DNA from: Micromonospora tarapacensis
GTDB taxonomy: Bacteria; Actinomycetota; Actinomycetes; Mycobacteriales; Micromonosporaceae
Direction: 5' to 3'
Assembly (NCBI RefSeq): GCF_019697375.1
Contig: NZ_JAHCDI010000004.1
Span: 2,033,324-2,097,323, forward strand
Length of the DNA: 64,000 nt
The translations under genes were made by a program, and so were the position numbers. Numbering within the stretch: position 1 is the first letter of the stretch; each line of letters opens with the position of its first letter. Positions 44,200 through 55,565 of this stretch are shown here, piece after piece. Under the pieces are notes generated by a model. It was given only the letters and a program-made list of their open reading frames with translations, did not search any database and was not told where the DNA came from.

Positions 44200-44832
44200 T
44201 CACCCGTGTCGCGGCGCCGGCCCGGTGTCGTTGAACCGGAAGCTACTCGCCGGCGGCGCATCGCCCAACTCCTCCATGATCAGACCGGACCGCGCGGAAT
44301 CCCGCAGGTAGGCCCACCGGTTGCTGATCACGAACTCCCGGACGCCACCGCCGGACGCCGGGTCGATGACGAACCGCTGAGCCGGGTCACCCGCCCGGCA
44401 CGCGGCCTCCCGCACCACCAGCGGGCGCGTGTCGCCGAAGTTGTGCACCTGCCAGCAGACCGGCTGCCCGGCGCCGCCACCGCGGTAAGCCTTGATCAGG
44501 AACTCACCGGAACTCAGCGGAGTCGGCACGAACACCTGCCGGCCACTGTCGTCGTCGACCTCGGCCAGCCGCCCCCGGTCGAGCAGCGACAGCCCCGACT
44601 CGAACGCGCCGACCCGCACGATCGTCACCCGGCGGGTACCGGACAGCGCCGGCGGCGGCGCGCTCGGCGACGCGGACGCCGACGGGACATCGGCCGTATC
44701 GACGACCGCGACCGGCGCGGGCCCGGTCGGACCGCCGCCGGCGTCCGTAGCGGGTGTCACCCCGCACGCCGGCACGGCGGCACCGGCCAGAACCACCAGG
44801 CTCACACCCGCGAACCGCTTACCCACCAACAC
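44200..44832 (-). CDS. Lipoprotein paralogous to the sigma-linked membrane protein
   Basis: A 210-residue protein starting VLVGKRFAGVSLVVLAGAAV with a lipobox AVPAC, then a Thr/Pro/Ser-rich linker. Its C-terminal domain aligns with that of the 42844-43599 protein: VTIVR...GLSLLDRGRLAEVD, GRQVFVP, CWQVHN, ISNRWAYLRDSARSGLIMEELGDA and GPAPR. The GTG at 44832 has GGAGG 5 bases upstream; the longer frame is rejected. The shared extracellular domain suggests that both proteins bind the same ligand or each other. No known family is recognised. Confidence 0.65.
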   Translation of the reverse strand: MLVGKRFAGVSLVVLAGAAVPACGVTPATDAGGGPTGPAPVAVVDTADVPSASASPSAPPPALSGTRRVTIVRVGAFESGLSLLDRGRLAEVDDDSGRQVFVPTPLSSGEFLIKAYRGGGAGQPVCWQVHNFGDTRPLVVREAACRAGDPAQRFVIDPASGGGVREFVISNRWAYLRDSARSGLIMEELGDAPPASSFRFNDTGPAPRHG

Positions 44833-44979
44833 CGTTACCTCCCCGGCTGCCGGCCGCCGCATCCACGGCGACCGTCCGGTCGATCCGTGACTCACGACCG
44901 GTACAGCCTCGTGACGCCGGGGACCGGGGAGTGGTTTCACCGGCTCGCCAGAACGTTGCGCGGGCCGGCACCGCCGGGG

Positions 44980-45393
44980 CTACCGGAGCGCCACCAGGCG
45001 CATGCCGGTGCGGATGAGGACCACCGCGCCACCGGCGGCCATCACCATGCCGATGCCGGGCATCAGCTGCCCCCAGGCACCGGTGCTGGCGCTGAGGGTG
45101 GCCAGCCGGACCAACTGCCAACCGACGATGATCGCGACGGCCAGTCCGGGCAGCAGGCAGTGCGCGATGGCGACCTTGCGGTACGGCAGCAGTGCGCCGG
45201 CGATGGCGATGAACGCCGCGCTCAGCGTCCACAGGCCCGGGCCGGCCGCGCCGGACAGCGGCCCGAACGGAGTGATGACCCAGGGCAGCAGCGAGCCGAC
45301 CAGCGCCAGCAGGCCGCCGACGATCATGCCGATGCTGCCGGCGTGCAGGATGCGCCGGCGGGCCGGGGCGGCGGTGGATGCGGTGTCTGCCAT
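44980..45393 (-). CDS. Small four-helix membrane protein, unknown function
   Basis: The 137-residue protein has four hydrophobic segments (HAGSIGMIVGGLLALVGSLL, LWTLSAAFIAIAGALLPY, HCLLPGLAVAIIVGWQL, LMPGIGMVMAAGGAVVLI). No catalytic motif is seen. It is 147 bp upstream of the lipoprotein gene in the same direction and may belong to the same unit. Confidence 0.6.
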   Translation of the reverse strand: MADTASTAAPARRRILHAGSIGMIVGGLLALVGSLLPWVITPFGPLSGAAGPGLWTLSAAFIAIAGALLPYRKVAIAHCLLPGLAVAIIVGWQLVRLATLSASTGAWGQLMPGIGMVMAAGGAVVLIRTGMRLVALR

Positions 45394-45782
45394 GTCCGGA
45401 TGCTAGGCGCTCACCACCGATGACCGAACGAGCAGATCGGTGAACGGTCGGACAGTGTCGGTGGACGGCCCGAACCCGGCCGCGAACAGCCGCAAACCGG
45501 ACGGCACCCACCGCTTGCCCGGGCCGGACGACCGTTCACGGGATCCAACGGACCGCTCGGCGACCCGAACCACCGCCCAACCGATCAACTCTTGCCTGGC
45601 CAGGCCGCGTCACGTTCGCTTCGCAGAACGTGTGACCGACCGCACAACCGCGTCGAGCAGTACGGCGGCGTGGACGGGCGGATCGGGCAGCGGCACCAGC
45701 ACCGCGTCACCACCAACCGGGCGCCGTGTCGCAGGCCCCTCGCCGGATCTGCCGGTTCCGTACCGACTAGGAGGCTCCAGAC
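45394..45782. other. Intergenic region upstream of the symporter operon
   Basis: This 389-bp gap has no frame with recognisable protein similarity. It carries the divergent promoters. The CRP-like site at 45631 is the only motif noted. Confidence 0.5.
45631..45646 (+). promoter_or_regulatory. CRP/GlxR-like site upstream of the symporter genes
   Basis: TGTGACCGACCGCACA differs from the TGTGA-N6-TCACA consensus at one position. It lies 137 bp before the DUF4212 gene. Regulation of acetate-type symporters by a CRP homologue is known in corynebacteria; here it is inferred. Confidence 0.35.
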
Positions 45783-46132
45783 ATGACCGAGGTAACCCCC
45801 GACAAGGAAACCCGGGGCGGGGAACCGCCACCGTCTTCACCACCACCGGCCGCACCGCCGGACAACGGCTGGCGCAAGGAGTACTGGAGCCGGAACCTCC
45901 GGCTCATGGTGATCCTGCTGACCGTCTGGTTCATCGTCTCGTTCGGCTTCGGAATCATCCTGGTCGAACCACTGAACGAAATCGTCATCGCCGGTTTCCC
46001 GCTCGGCTTCTGGTTCGCCCAGCAGGGATCGATATACGTCTTCGTGATTCTCATTCTGGTGTACGCAAAGATGATGGACCGTCTGGACAACCAGTTCGGT
46101 GTCGGTGAGCAGGAGAACCAGGAGGCTGGCAA

Positions 46133-46136
<4 letters not shown>
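45783..46136 (+). CDS. DUF4212 small subunit of a sodium:solute symporter
   Basis: The 117-residue protein has a Pro-rich cytoplasmic N-terminus and two membrane segments (LMVILLTVWFIVSFGFGIIL, LGFWFAQQGSIYVFVILILV). GWRKEYWSRNLRLM and GFPLGFWFAQQGSI are signature segments of DUF4212. Such proteins are encoded just before and work with VC_2705-type symporters. The stop overlaps the symporter ATG (ATGA). Confidence 0.92.
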
Positions 46137-47818
<1,682 letters not shown>

Positions 47819-47847
47819 CCCTCGTCCCCCACTACCCGAAGCCAGCG

Positions 47848-47883
47848 GTCGCCGGCCCCGACACCGACGTCGGGGCCGGCGAC
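47848..47883 (+). terminator. Hairpin terminator of the symporter operon
   Basis: A perfect 15-bp stem (GTCGCCGGCCCCGAC against GTCGGGGCCGGCGAC) with a 6-base loop lies 30 bp after the symporter stop. No T tract follows. Confidence 0.7.
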
Positions 47884-47982
47884 GCGCTCTCCGGCCGGCG
47901 AGACCGCTTGCCGGCGGCTGTGAGCTGCGTTACCTCTGCGCAGACCGGGAATCAGCTCACCGGTTCCCGGTTGCAGCCAGAT

Positions 47983-49263
47983 ATGACCGTCGCACCACTG
48001 CCCGCCGCGCCGCCGCCCGCGCTGATGCCGGGAGATCTGATGAGCCGCCGCCAGCGGGTGCGGCTCATCCTCGTCCTCGGCTCGCTGATCGCGGTGGGAC
48101 CGCTGACCATCGACATGTACCTGCCAGCGCTGCCCGCGATCGTCGACGACCTCGCCACCACCTCGGCGGCGGTCCAGTTGACCCTTACCGGCACGCTGGT
48201 CGGCCTCGCCCTGGGCCAGTTGCTGATCGGCCCGCTGTCGGACGCGGTCGGCCGGCGCAAGCCACTGATCGCGGGCACCGCGCTGCACATCGTGGCCTCC
48301 GTGTGCTGCGCCCTCGCCCCGAACATCGCGGTGCTCGGTGGGCTGCGGGTGGTCCAGGGCCTGGGCGCCGCGGCAGCCGCCGTGATCGCCATGGCGGTGG
48401 TACGCGACCTGTTCAGCGGCACGGCCTTCGCCCAACTCCTCTCCCGGCTGTTGCTGGTCATGGGGGCCGCCCCGGTCCTCGCACCGACGCTCGGCAGTGA
48501 ACTGCTGCGGTGGACCCAGTGGCGGGGCGTGTTCGCGGCACTGGCCGTCTTCGGCGTGCTGCTGATGCTGATCGCCATGCTCGGTCTGCCGGAGACACTG
48601 CCGGCCCTGCGCCGCCAGCGCGGTGGGGTGCTGCCGACGGTCCGCCTCTACGGCTCCCTGCTGCGTGACCGCGCCTTCGTCGGGCTGGTGCTGGTCGCCG
48701 GGCTGGCCATGGCGGCGCTGTTCGCGTACGTCGGCGGCTCCTCGTTCGTCCTGCAGGAGCAGTACGGGCTCGACGAGCAGCAGTTCGGGCTGGCCTTCGG
48801 GGCCGGGGCGATCGGCCTGATCGCGGCCACCCAGGGCAACGTTCGCCTGCTGCGCCGCTACTCCCCGCAACGGATCCTGACCACCGCCCTACTCGTCGGG
48901 TCCGCCGCCAGCCTGGTGCTGCTCGGCCTCGCCGCGACCGGGATCGGCGGGCTGCCGGCCCTGCTCGCGGCGCTGTGGGTGGTGCTCGCCACCGCCGGGC
49001 TGGCGCTGCCGAACGCCCCCGCGCTGGCCCTGACCCGGCACGGCGAGGCGGCCGGCACCGCCTCCGCCCTGCTCGGCGCGGTGCAGTTCGGCATCGGCGC
49101 GCTGGCCGCGCCGCTGGTGGGGGTACTCGGCACCGGAGCAGTGGCGATGGCCCTGGTGATCGCCGGCGGCATGGCCTCGGCACTGGTCGTGCTGCTGTTC
49201 GTGGTGCGCGCCGAACGGCCGGCCCTGCTGGGACCGGAGACCGTGCCCCTCGCCGTCCACTGA
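47983..49263 (+). CDS. MFS efflux transporter, Bcr/CflA family
   Basis: The 426-residue transporter has 12 hydrophobic segments with the Bcr/CflA hallmarks PLTIDMYLPALPAIVDDL (helix 1) and GQLLIGPLSDAVGRRKPLI (motif A). GLRVVQGLGAAAAAVIAMAVVRDLF is also present. It is a drug:proton antiporter type and may export a toxic compound. Two starts are possible: the ATG at 47983 used here, and the ATG at 48040, which has the better ribosome site GGGAG and leaves all helices intact. Confidence 0.9.
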   Translation: MTVAPLPAAPPPALMPGDLMSRRQRVRLILVLGSLIAVGPLTIDMYLPALPAIVDDLATTSAAVQLTLTGTLVGLALGQLLIGPLSDAVGRRKPLIAGTALHIVASVCCALAPNIAVLGGLRVVQGLGAAAAAVIAMAVVRDLFSGTAFAQLLSRLLLVMGAAPVLAPTLGSELLRWTQWRGVFAALAVFGVLLMLIAMLGLPETLPALRRQRGGVLPTVRLYGSLLRDRAFVGLVLVAGLAMAALFAYVGGSSFVLQEQYGLDEQQFGLAFGAGAIGLIAATQGNVRLLRRYSPQRILTTALLVGSAASLVLLGLAATGIGGLPALLAALWVVLATAGLALPNAPALALTRHGEAAGTASALLGAVQFGIGALAAPLVGVLGTGAVAMALVIAGGMASALVVLLFVVRAERPALLGPETVPLAVH

Positions 49264-49308
49264 CCGCCGCCCCGGCAGTGCGGCACGAGCGGGCGGCACC
49301 GCAGCCGC

Positions 49309-49679
<371 letters not shown>

Positions 49680-49698
<19 letters not shown>

Positions 49699-49982
49699 GG
49701 TCCTGCCCTCCATCGTTGGTAGATCTGTCGAAGTGGGGACGTGTCGAGGTCGAGGAACACGTACCGGCCCTCGCGACGGATCACCACCAGCCCGGCGTCG
49801 GACAGGACGGCGAGATGCTGGGAGATGGCCTGCCGCGTCGAGGTGAAACCCTTGCCAGCCAGGCGGGCACAGAGCTCGAACAGCGTCTGCCCACCGCGGT
49901 CCTGCAACTCGTCGAGGATGGCACGCCGCGTTGGGTCAGCCAGCGCCTTGTACACGTCACCCACCACGTGAACGATAGGCAA
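49680..49982 (-). CDS. ArsR-family (SmtB-like) transcriptional repressor
   Basis: A winged-helix protein of about 100 residues (DVYKALADPTRRAILDELQD, FELCARL, STRQAISQHLAVLSDAGLV, RREGRYVFLDLD). It lacks the Cys-rich metal motifs of ArsR proper and belongs to the group that represses small VOC or SRPBCC operons. The start is uncertain: TTG at 49982, or one of the GTG codons at about 49970-49961. Inverted repeats overlap this region and are probably its own operator. Confidence 0.88.
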
Positions 49983-49994
49983 GCGTTCACTTGC
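49968..49994. promoter_or_regulatory. Probable autoregulatory operator of the ArsR gene
   Basis: Two interlocking inverted repeats are present: GTGAACG-N9-CGTTCAC (49968-49990) and GCAAG-N6-CTTGC (49979-49994). They cover the possible TTG start of the ArsR gene. ArsR-type repressors usually bind imperfect dyads of this kind at their own promoter. Confidence 0.5.
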
Positions 49995-50156
49995 ATGTCA
50001 AGCGAGACGCCCTACCACCGCGGTTGCGACCGCGTCGAGCCGGTCGGCCAGCGACGCCGCCAGCCACTGCCCATCCGCACCGACCGCCACCGCCGCAGGG
50101 TAACCAGCCGGATCCGCACTCGCGAGTCGGTCACCGACAACCGAGTGCGGACAGTG

Positions 50157-52394
50157 TCACAGCAGCTCCTCCAGCATGATCGGAAGCCTGCGCACCCGGC
50201 GCCCGGTGGCGTGGTGGATCGCGTTGGCGATGGCCGCCGCCACCCCGACGACGCCGATCTCGCCCACTCCCTTGACGCCGAGCGGGTTCACCACCGTGTC
50301 GGACACCTCGATGGTGTCCACCACCACGTCGGGGGCGTCCGCGTTGACCGGAACCAGGTAGTCGTTGAAGCTCGGATTCGCCCATCGGCCCAGCGCCGGG
50401 TCCATGTGGGTGGCCTCCAGCAACGCCTGGCTGAGCCCCCACAGCATCCCGCCCATCAGCTGGCTGTGCGCCGTGCGACGGTTGAGCACCCGCCCCGGTG
50501 CGAAGACACCGACCATCCGGCGGACCCGGATCAGCCTCAGCTCCGCGTCGACCGCGACCTCGGCGAACTGGGCGCCGAAGGTGTGCATGCCGTACCCGGG
50601 GTCCGGTGGCGGCGGGGTCCACACGCCGAGCGTCTCGACGTCGGGAATCAGGGACCGGCCGAGCAGGTCGGCGTAGCCGTCGGCCGTGTCGGGGCGGTCC
50701 CGCAGCATCATCCGGCCGTCGGTCACGGTGACCGAGCCGGGGTCCGCGCCGTGCAGTGGCGAGCGGGTGTCCGCAATGGCCTGCCGGATCAGCTGGTCGC
50801 GCAGCGACGTCGCGGCGAGGTGCACGGCGGCGCTGACCGCGCCGGTGCCCGCCGAGCCGACGGCGGCGGTGATGTTGGGCAGGTCGCTACTGCCGCCGAC
50901 GAAGCGAACCCGGTCGACCGGCAGCCCCAGCCCGTCCGCGGCGACCTGCGTCATCGCCGTCAGCACGCCGGTGCCGAACTCGGAGACGCCGGCCTCGATC
51001 TGCGCGCTGCCGTCGCTGTAGAGCCGCGCCCGGGCCCGCTGCGGGTTGGGCGGCGCGACCTGCGGGTACGCGGCCAACGCCAGCCCGGAGCCGATCAGCC
51101 AGTTCCCCTCCCGGCGTGTCCCGGGCCGGGCGTCGCGGTGCTGCCAGCCGAACAGTTCCGCACCCCGCTGAAGGCAATCCCGCAGGCCGTGGCTCGACCA
51201 CGGGTGGCCGGTGGTCGGATCGTGGTCGGCGATGTTACGCATCCGCAGTTCCAACGGGTCGACGCCGATCCGTACGGAGAGTTCGTCCATCGCACTCTCC
51301 AGCGAGAAGACGCCGGTCGCCTCCCCTGGCGCCCGCATGAAGGTCGGGGTGATCGTGTTCGCCTTCGCCACCCGGTAGATCCCCTCGTAGTTGGGGATGT
51401 CGTAGAGCACCGCGGGCGACTGGAGCGACGTCTCGGCCCAGTCGTCGAACTGCGAGGTGACCGATACCTTCTGGTGACGCAGGGCAGTGAGCCGACCGTC
51501 GGGCCGGGCGCCGAGGCTGACCCGGTGTTCCTGCTCCTCGCGGTGCCCGCAGGAGTGGAACATCTGTTCCCGGCTCAGGGTCAGCCGGACCGGTCGGCCC
51601 AGCTGCCGGGCGGCCAGCGCCGCCAGGGTGACGTGTGGCCAGATCATCGCCTTCGCCCCGAAGCTACCGCCGACGAACTCGCTGATCACCTTGACCTGGG
51701 TGGGCGGCAGCCCGAGCAGGTGGGCAACCGTGAGCTGGGTGGCCGTCGGCCCCTGGGTGGAGTCGTAGACGGTGACCCGGTCGACGTCGTCCCAGATCGC
51801 CGTGGTGACCGACGGTTCGAGCGGGTTCTGGTGGTTGGCCGCGAAGGCGTACGTCTCGTCGAGGCGGAGCTGCGCCTGACCGAGCGCGCCGTCCACGTCG
51901 CCCCGGGACATCCGGCCGGGCAGCATCCCACCGAAGATCTTCTCCGGCACGTACGCCTGGTCGCGCACCTGGTCCAGGACGGTGTTCGCCGGGCTCTGCG
52001 CGTAGTCGACCTCGATCAGGCTGGCCGCGTGCTCGGCCGCCTCGATGGTGCTGGCGACCACCACGGCGACCGGCTGGCCGGCATAGTGCACCACGTCGGC
52101 CTGCATCGGAAAGAAGCTCTGCCCCGGCGCGGGCAGCCCGGCCAGCGACGGCAGCAGCTGCGGCTGGCCGACGATCCGGGGGAGGTCGTGGTGGGTCAGG
52201 ACGGCGATCAGGCCGCCGGCCGACTCCGCCGCGCTGGCGTCGATGCGGGTGATCCGGCCGTTGGCCACCCGGGCGCCGACGAGGACCGCGTGCACCAGGC
52301 CGGGCACTGTCACCTCGCCGGTGTACCGGGCGGTGCCGCTGACCTTCGGCCGGGCGTCGACCCGGTCGACGGCGAGACCGATGGCGGGGCTCAT
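50157..52394 (-). CDS. Aldehyde/xanthine-type oxidoreductase, molybdenum-binding subunit (PaoC/YagR-like)
   Basis: The 745-residue subunit binds the molybdopterin-cytosine-dinucleotide cofactor. Features are the N-terminal hammerhead domain (RVDARPKVSGTARYTGEV), STQGPTATQLTVAHLLGL, FVGGSFGAKAM and MRAPGEATGVFSLESAMDEL. The C-terminal GVKGVGEIGVVG supplies the catalytic Glu. It oxidises aldehydes or N-heterocycles. The ATG at 52394 has GAGGA overlapping the upstream stop; a GTG at 52418 is an alternative. It is the third gene in the order Fe-S, FAD, Mo subunit. Confidence 0.9.
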   Translation of the reverse strand: MSPAIGLAVDRVDARPKVSGTARYTGEVTVPGLVHAVLVGARVANGRITRIDASAAESAGGLIAVLTHHDLPRIVGQPQLLPSLAGLPAPGQSFFPMQADVVHYAGQPVAVVVASTIEAAEHAASLIEVDYAQSPANTVLDQVRDQAYVPEKIFGGMLPGRMSRGDVDGALGQAQLRLDETYAFAANHQNPLEPSVTTAIWDDVDRVTVYDSTQGPTATQLTVAHLLGLPPTQVKVISEFVGGSFGAKAMIWPHVTLAALAARQLGRPVRLTLSREQMFHSCGHREEQEHRVSLGARPDGRLTALRHQKVSVTSQFDDWAETSLQSPAVLYDIPNYEGIYRVAKANTITPTFMRAPGEATGVFSLESAMDELSVRIGVDPLELRMRNIADHDPTTGHPWSSHGLRDCLQRGAELFGWQHRDARPGTRREGNWLIGSGLALAAYPQVAPPNPQRARARLYSDGSAQIEAGVSEFGTGVLTAMTQVAADGLGLPVDRVRFVGGSSDLPNITAAVGSAGTGAVSAAVHLAATSLRDQLIRQAIADTRSPLHGADPGSVTVTDGRMMLRDRPDTADGYADLLGRSLIPDVETLGVWTPPPPDPGYGMHTFGAQFAEVAVDAELRLIRVRRMVGVFAPGRVLNRRTAHSQLMGGMLWGLSQALLEATHMDPALGRWANPSFNDYLVPVNADAPDVVVDTIEVSDTVVNPLGVKGVGEIGVVGVAAAIANAIHHATGRRVRRLPIMLEELL

Positions 52395-52407
52395 GACATC
52401 ACCGTCC

Positions 52408-53427
52408 TCATGCGACACCAGCCGCCCGGGTCGCCGCCGGCCAGTCTTCGGCGGTGATGGCGCCCAGCGCGCGGACGATGGTGCGCCGAGCCAACTCGAT
52501 CTTGAACTCGTTCATGCCGTGGGCGACCGACGCTGCCATCTCCCGTCCGGCCGCTGCCATGAACGTCTCGACCGTCGCGGGTGCCCCGCGCAGCACCTGC
52601 TCCGCCTGTCTGGCCCGCCACGGTCTGGTAGCCACGCCGCCGAGCGCCAGGCGTACGTCCGTGATCGTCCCCGCCTCGACCGCGACCGCGGCGGCGACCG
52701 ACACCAGCGCGAACTCGTACGACTCCCGGTCGCGCACCTTGAGATAGGCGGACCGGGCGGCGATCGGCGACGCCGGCACCTCAATCGTCTCGATCAGTTC
52801 GCCGTGCTCGATCGGATGCTCCCGGTCCGGGGTGTTCCCCGGCAGCAGGAAGAAATCGTCGACGGGGATGTCCCGCGATGCCACGGCGCCGCGCGTGTAC
52901 ACCACCGCGTCGAGCGCCACGAGTGCCACGGCCAGGTCGGACGGGTGGGTGGCGATGCACATGTCGCTGGTGCCCAGGACGGCGTGGCCGCGGTTCACCC
53001 CGTGCATCGCGCCACATCCGGCACCCGGCGTCCGCTTGTTGCACGGGCTGGCCAGGTCACGGAAGTAGGCGCACCGGGTGCGCTGCATCAGGTTGCCGCC
53101 CATCGAGGCCATGTTGCGCAGCTGCGGGGACGCACCGAGCAGCAGCGCCTGGGCGAGCACCGGGAACCGCTGCCGGACCAGGCGGTGCCCGGCGACATCG
53201 CTCATCCGGGCCAACGCGCCGATCTGCAGCCCACCGCCGGGCGACTCCTCGATCTGTCGCAGCGGCAGGTCGTTGATGTCCACCAGCCGCGCCGGCTGCT
53301 CCACGTAGATCCGCAGCAGGTCGACCTGGTTGGTGCCGCCGGCCAGGAACGCGCTGCCCGGGTCGGCGGTGACGGCACCGACCGCGGTGGGCACGTCGGT
53401 CGCCCGGGAGTAGCTGATGGTCCTCAT
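52408..53427 (-). CDS. Aldehyde/xanthine-type oxidoreductase, FAD-binding subunit (PaoB/YagS-like)
   Basis: The 339-residue subunit has the FAD motifs AFLAGGTNQVDLL and LLGASPQLRNMASMGGNLMQ. The insertion CAYFRDLASPCNKRTPGAGCGA has the Cys pattern that binds an extra 4Fe-4S cluster in PaoB, and this separates it from ordinary CoxM proteins. It passes electrons from the Mo and 2Fe-2S centres to an acceptor. Its ATG overlaps the last base of the upstream stop. Confidence 0.9.
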   Translation of the reverse strand: MRTISYSRATDVPTAVGAVTADPGSAFLAGGTNQVDLLRIYVEQPARLVDINDLPLRQIEESPGGGLQIGALARMSDVAGHRLVRQRFPVLAQALLLGASPQLRNMASMGGNLMQRTRCAYFRDLASPCNKRTPGAGCGAMHGVNRGHAVLGTSDMCIATHPSDLAVALVALDAVVYTRGAVASRDIPVDDFFLLPGNTPDREHPIEHGELIETIEVPASPIAARSAYLKVRDRESYEFALVSVAAAVAVEAGTITDVRLALGGVATRPWRARQAEQVLRGAPATVETFMAAAGREMAASVAHGMNEFKIELARRTIVRALGAITAEDWPAATRAAGVA

Positions 53428-53966
53428 CAGGAGGCTCCTGTCGAGTTCGCGTCGCGGACCTGCCGGATGGCGGCTCGGATGTGCGGATACGCCGCGCACC
53501 GGCACAGGTTGCCGCTCATCCACTCCCGGATGTGTGCGTCGTCCGGCTCGTGCCCCTCGGCCAGGAAGGCCACCGCCGACATGATCTGGCCGGGAGTGCA
53601 GTAGCCACACTGGAAGGCGTCCCGCTCGATGAACGCGGACTGCATCGGGTGCAGCTCACCGCCGGTCGACAGGCCCTCGATGGTGGTCACCTCGCGCGCC
53701 TCGCAGCCGACGGCCAGCGTCAGGCAGGCCAGCACCGCCCGACCGTCGACCCAGACCGTACAGGCACCGCAGGCACCCTGGTTGCATCCCTTCTTGGCGC
53801 CGGTGAGGCCCATCCGTTCGCGCAGGGCGTCCAGCAGGCTGACCCGGGGCTCGATGGCGATGGTGCGCGGCTGGCCGTTGACGGAGAGCGTCACCCGCAC
53901 CTCGCCCGGCCCCCGAACCACGACGTTGTCGGCGCTGACCGCCGTCTCTGCATACGACCTCACCAC
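53427..53966 (-). CDS. Aldehyde/xanthine-type oxidoreductase, 2Fe-2S subunit (PaoA/YagT-like)
   Basis: The 179-residue subunit has the plant-type ferredoxin cluster GCNQGACGACTVWVDG...C and the second cluster domain FQCGYCTPGQIMSAVAFL...GNLCRCAAYPHI. No Tat signal is present, unlike E. coli PaoA, so the enzyme is presumably cytoplasmic. Start is one of two adjacent GTG codons at 53966-53961. It is the first gene of the three-subunit operon; no XdhC-type maturation gene follows. Confidence 0.92.
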   Translation of the reverse strand: MVRSYAETAVSADNVVVRGPGEVRVTLSVNGQPRTIAIEPRVSLLDALRERMGLTGAKKGCNQGACGACTVWVDGRAVLACLTLAVGCEAREVTTIEGLSTGGELHPMQSAFIERDAFQCGYCTPGQIMSAVAFLAEGHEPDDAHIREWMSGNLCRCAAYPHIRAAIRQVRDANSTGAS

Positions 53967-54130
53967 GCCGCACCACCCCCGAGCCCGTCATCCACCCTCA
54001 GGACAGTATCAGCATATAAGCGGACGATTAGGATGTATCCCTCAGGATGGCGGGTTTGTTCCGGTGAGGTTAAGGTCGGGTCCCGCATGGACTCCAGGCC
54101 TGGCGCGGGCCGCGACATCTTGCGACGCTA

Positions 54131-55540
54131 GTGATCGTGTATGACTACGACCTGTTGGTACTGGGCTCCGGCCCCAGCGGCCAGAAGGCCGCGATCGCCG
54201 CCGCCAAGCTGGGCAGGCGGGTCGGCCTCGTGGAACGACGCGACATGATCGGCGGAGTGTGCATCAACACCGGCACCGTCCCGTCCAAGACCCTGCGTGA
54301 GGCCGTGCTCTACCTGACCGGCCTCAGCCAGCGGGACCTCTACGGCAGCAGCTACCGGGTCAAGGACGAGATCACGGTCAGTGACCTGGCTGCCCGGACG
54401 CAACACGTGATCAACCGGCAGACCGACGTCATCCGCAACCAACTCGCCCGCAACCGGATCGCGATGATCACCGGCACCGGACGGTTCGCCGACCCGCACG
54501 CGGTCTGGGTCGACGGCGGCTCCGGACGCGAGTCCAAGGTCACCTTCGACAAGGCCGTCATCGCCGCGGGCACCCGACCGGCCCGCCCGGACAGCGTCGA
54601 CTTCGACGACAAGACGATCGTGGACTCCGACGGCGTCATCAACCTGCAGAGCGTGCCCCGCAGCATGGTGGTGGTCGGCGCCGGCGTGATCGGCATGGAG
54701 TACGCGTCGATGTTCGCCGCGCTCGGCACCAAGGTCACCGTGGTCGAACGCCGGGAGCGGATGCTCGACTTCTGTGACGAGGAGATCGTCGAGTCGCTGA
54801 AGTACCACCTGCGGGACCTGTCCGTGACGTTCCGTTTCGGCGAGGAGGTGGCCGCGGTGGAGAAGCACCAGGCCGCAGCCCTGTGCATTCTCAAGAGCGG
54901 CAAGAAGATCGTCGCGGACACCGTGATGTACTCGGCCGGCCGGCAGGGCCAGACCGACGGGCTGGACCTGGCGGCGGCCGGGCTGGCGGCGGACCGGCGC
55001 GGTCGGATCGAGGTCGACGCGAACTACCGGACCGCGGTGGAGAACATCTACGCGGTCGGCGACGTGATCGGCTTTCCGGCGCTGGCCTCCACCTCGATGG
55101 AGCAGGGACGGCTGGCCGCGCAGCACGCCTGCGGCGAGCCGGACCGGCCGATGCACCAGTTGCAGCCGATCGGCATCTACACGATCCCGGAGATCAGCTT
55201 CGTCGGGAAGACCGAGGAGGAGCTGACCGACGGCGCGACGCCGTTCGAGGTGGGCATCGCCCGCTACCGCGAGCTGGCCCGCGGCCAGATCGTCGGCGAC
55301 TCGTACGGCATGTTGAAGCTGCTCGTCTCACCGGGCGACGGCCGGCTGCTCGGTGTGCACGTCTTCGGCACCGGTGCCACCGAGATCGTCCACATCGGGC
55401 AGGCCGTGATGGGCTGCGGCGGGACCGTCGACTACCTGGTCGACACGGTCTTCAACTACCCCACCCTGGCCGAGGCGTACAAGGTGGCCGCCCTGGACGC
55501 CTCCAACAAGATCCGCAACATCACCCGGATCGACGGCTGA
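54131..55540 (+). CDS. sthA: Soluble pyridine nucleotide transhydrogenase
   Basis: The 469-residue flavoprotein has the FAD motif [20 protein letters not shown] and the segment [20 protein letters not shown]. The second redox Cys of lipoamide dehydrogenases is replaced by Thr here, the mark of SthA. The NAD domain ([20 protein letters not shown]) and the dimerisation domain follow. It balances NADPH and NADH. The GTG start has a weak ribosome site. It is a single gene, ended by a strong hairpin. Confidence 0.93.
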   Translation: MIVYDYDLLVLGSGPSGQKAAIAAAKLGRRVGLVERRDMIGGVCINTGTVPSKTLREAVLYLTGLSQRDLYGSSYRVKDEITVSDLAARTQHVINRQTDVIRNQLARNRIAMITGTGRFADPHAVWVDGGSGRESKVTFDKAVIAAGTRPARPDSVDFDDKTIVDSDGVINLQSVPRSMVVVGAGVIGMEYASMFAALGTKVTVVERRERMLDFCDEEIVESLKYHLRDLSVTFRFGEEVAAVEKHQAAALCILKSGKKIVADTVMYSAGRQGQTDGLDLAAAGLAADRRGRIEVDANYRTAVENIYAVGDVIGFPALASTSMEQGRLAAQHACGEPDRPMHQLQPIGIYTIPEISFVGKTEEELTDGATPFEVGIARYRELARGQIVGDSYGMLKLLVSPGDGRLLGVHVFGTGATEIVHIGQAVMGCGGTVDYLVDTVFNYPTLAEAYKVAALDASNKIRNITRIDG

Positions 55541-55565
55541 CGGCGCCCGAGGGTGTATCCGCCGA

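Noticed and set aside
49716..52457. A 913-codon plus-strand frame opposite the molybdenum subunit gene
   Set aside because: It mirrors the codon bias of the real minus-strand gene, has no recognisable domain and lacks a plausible ribosome site.
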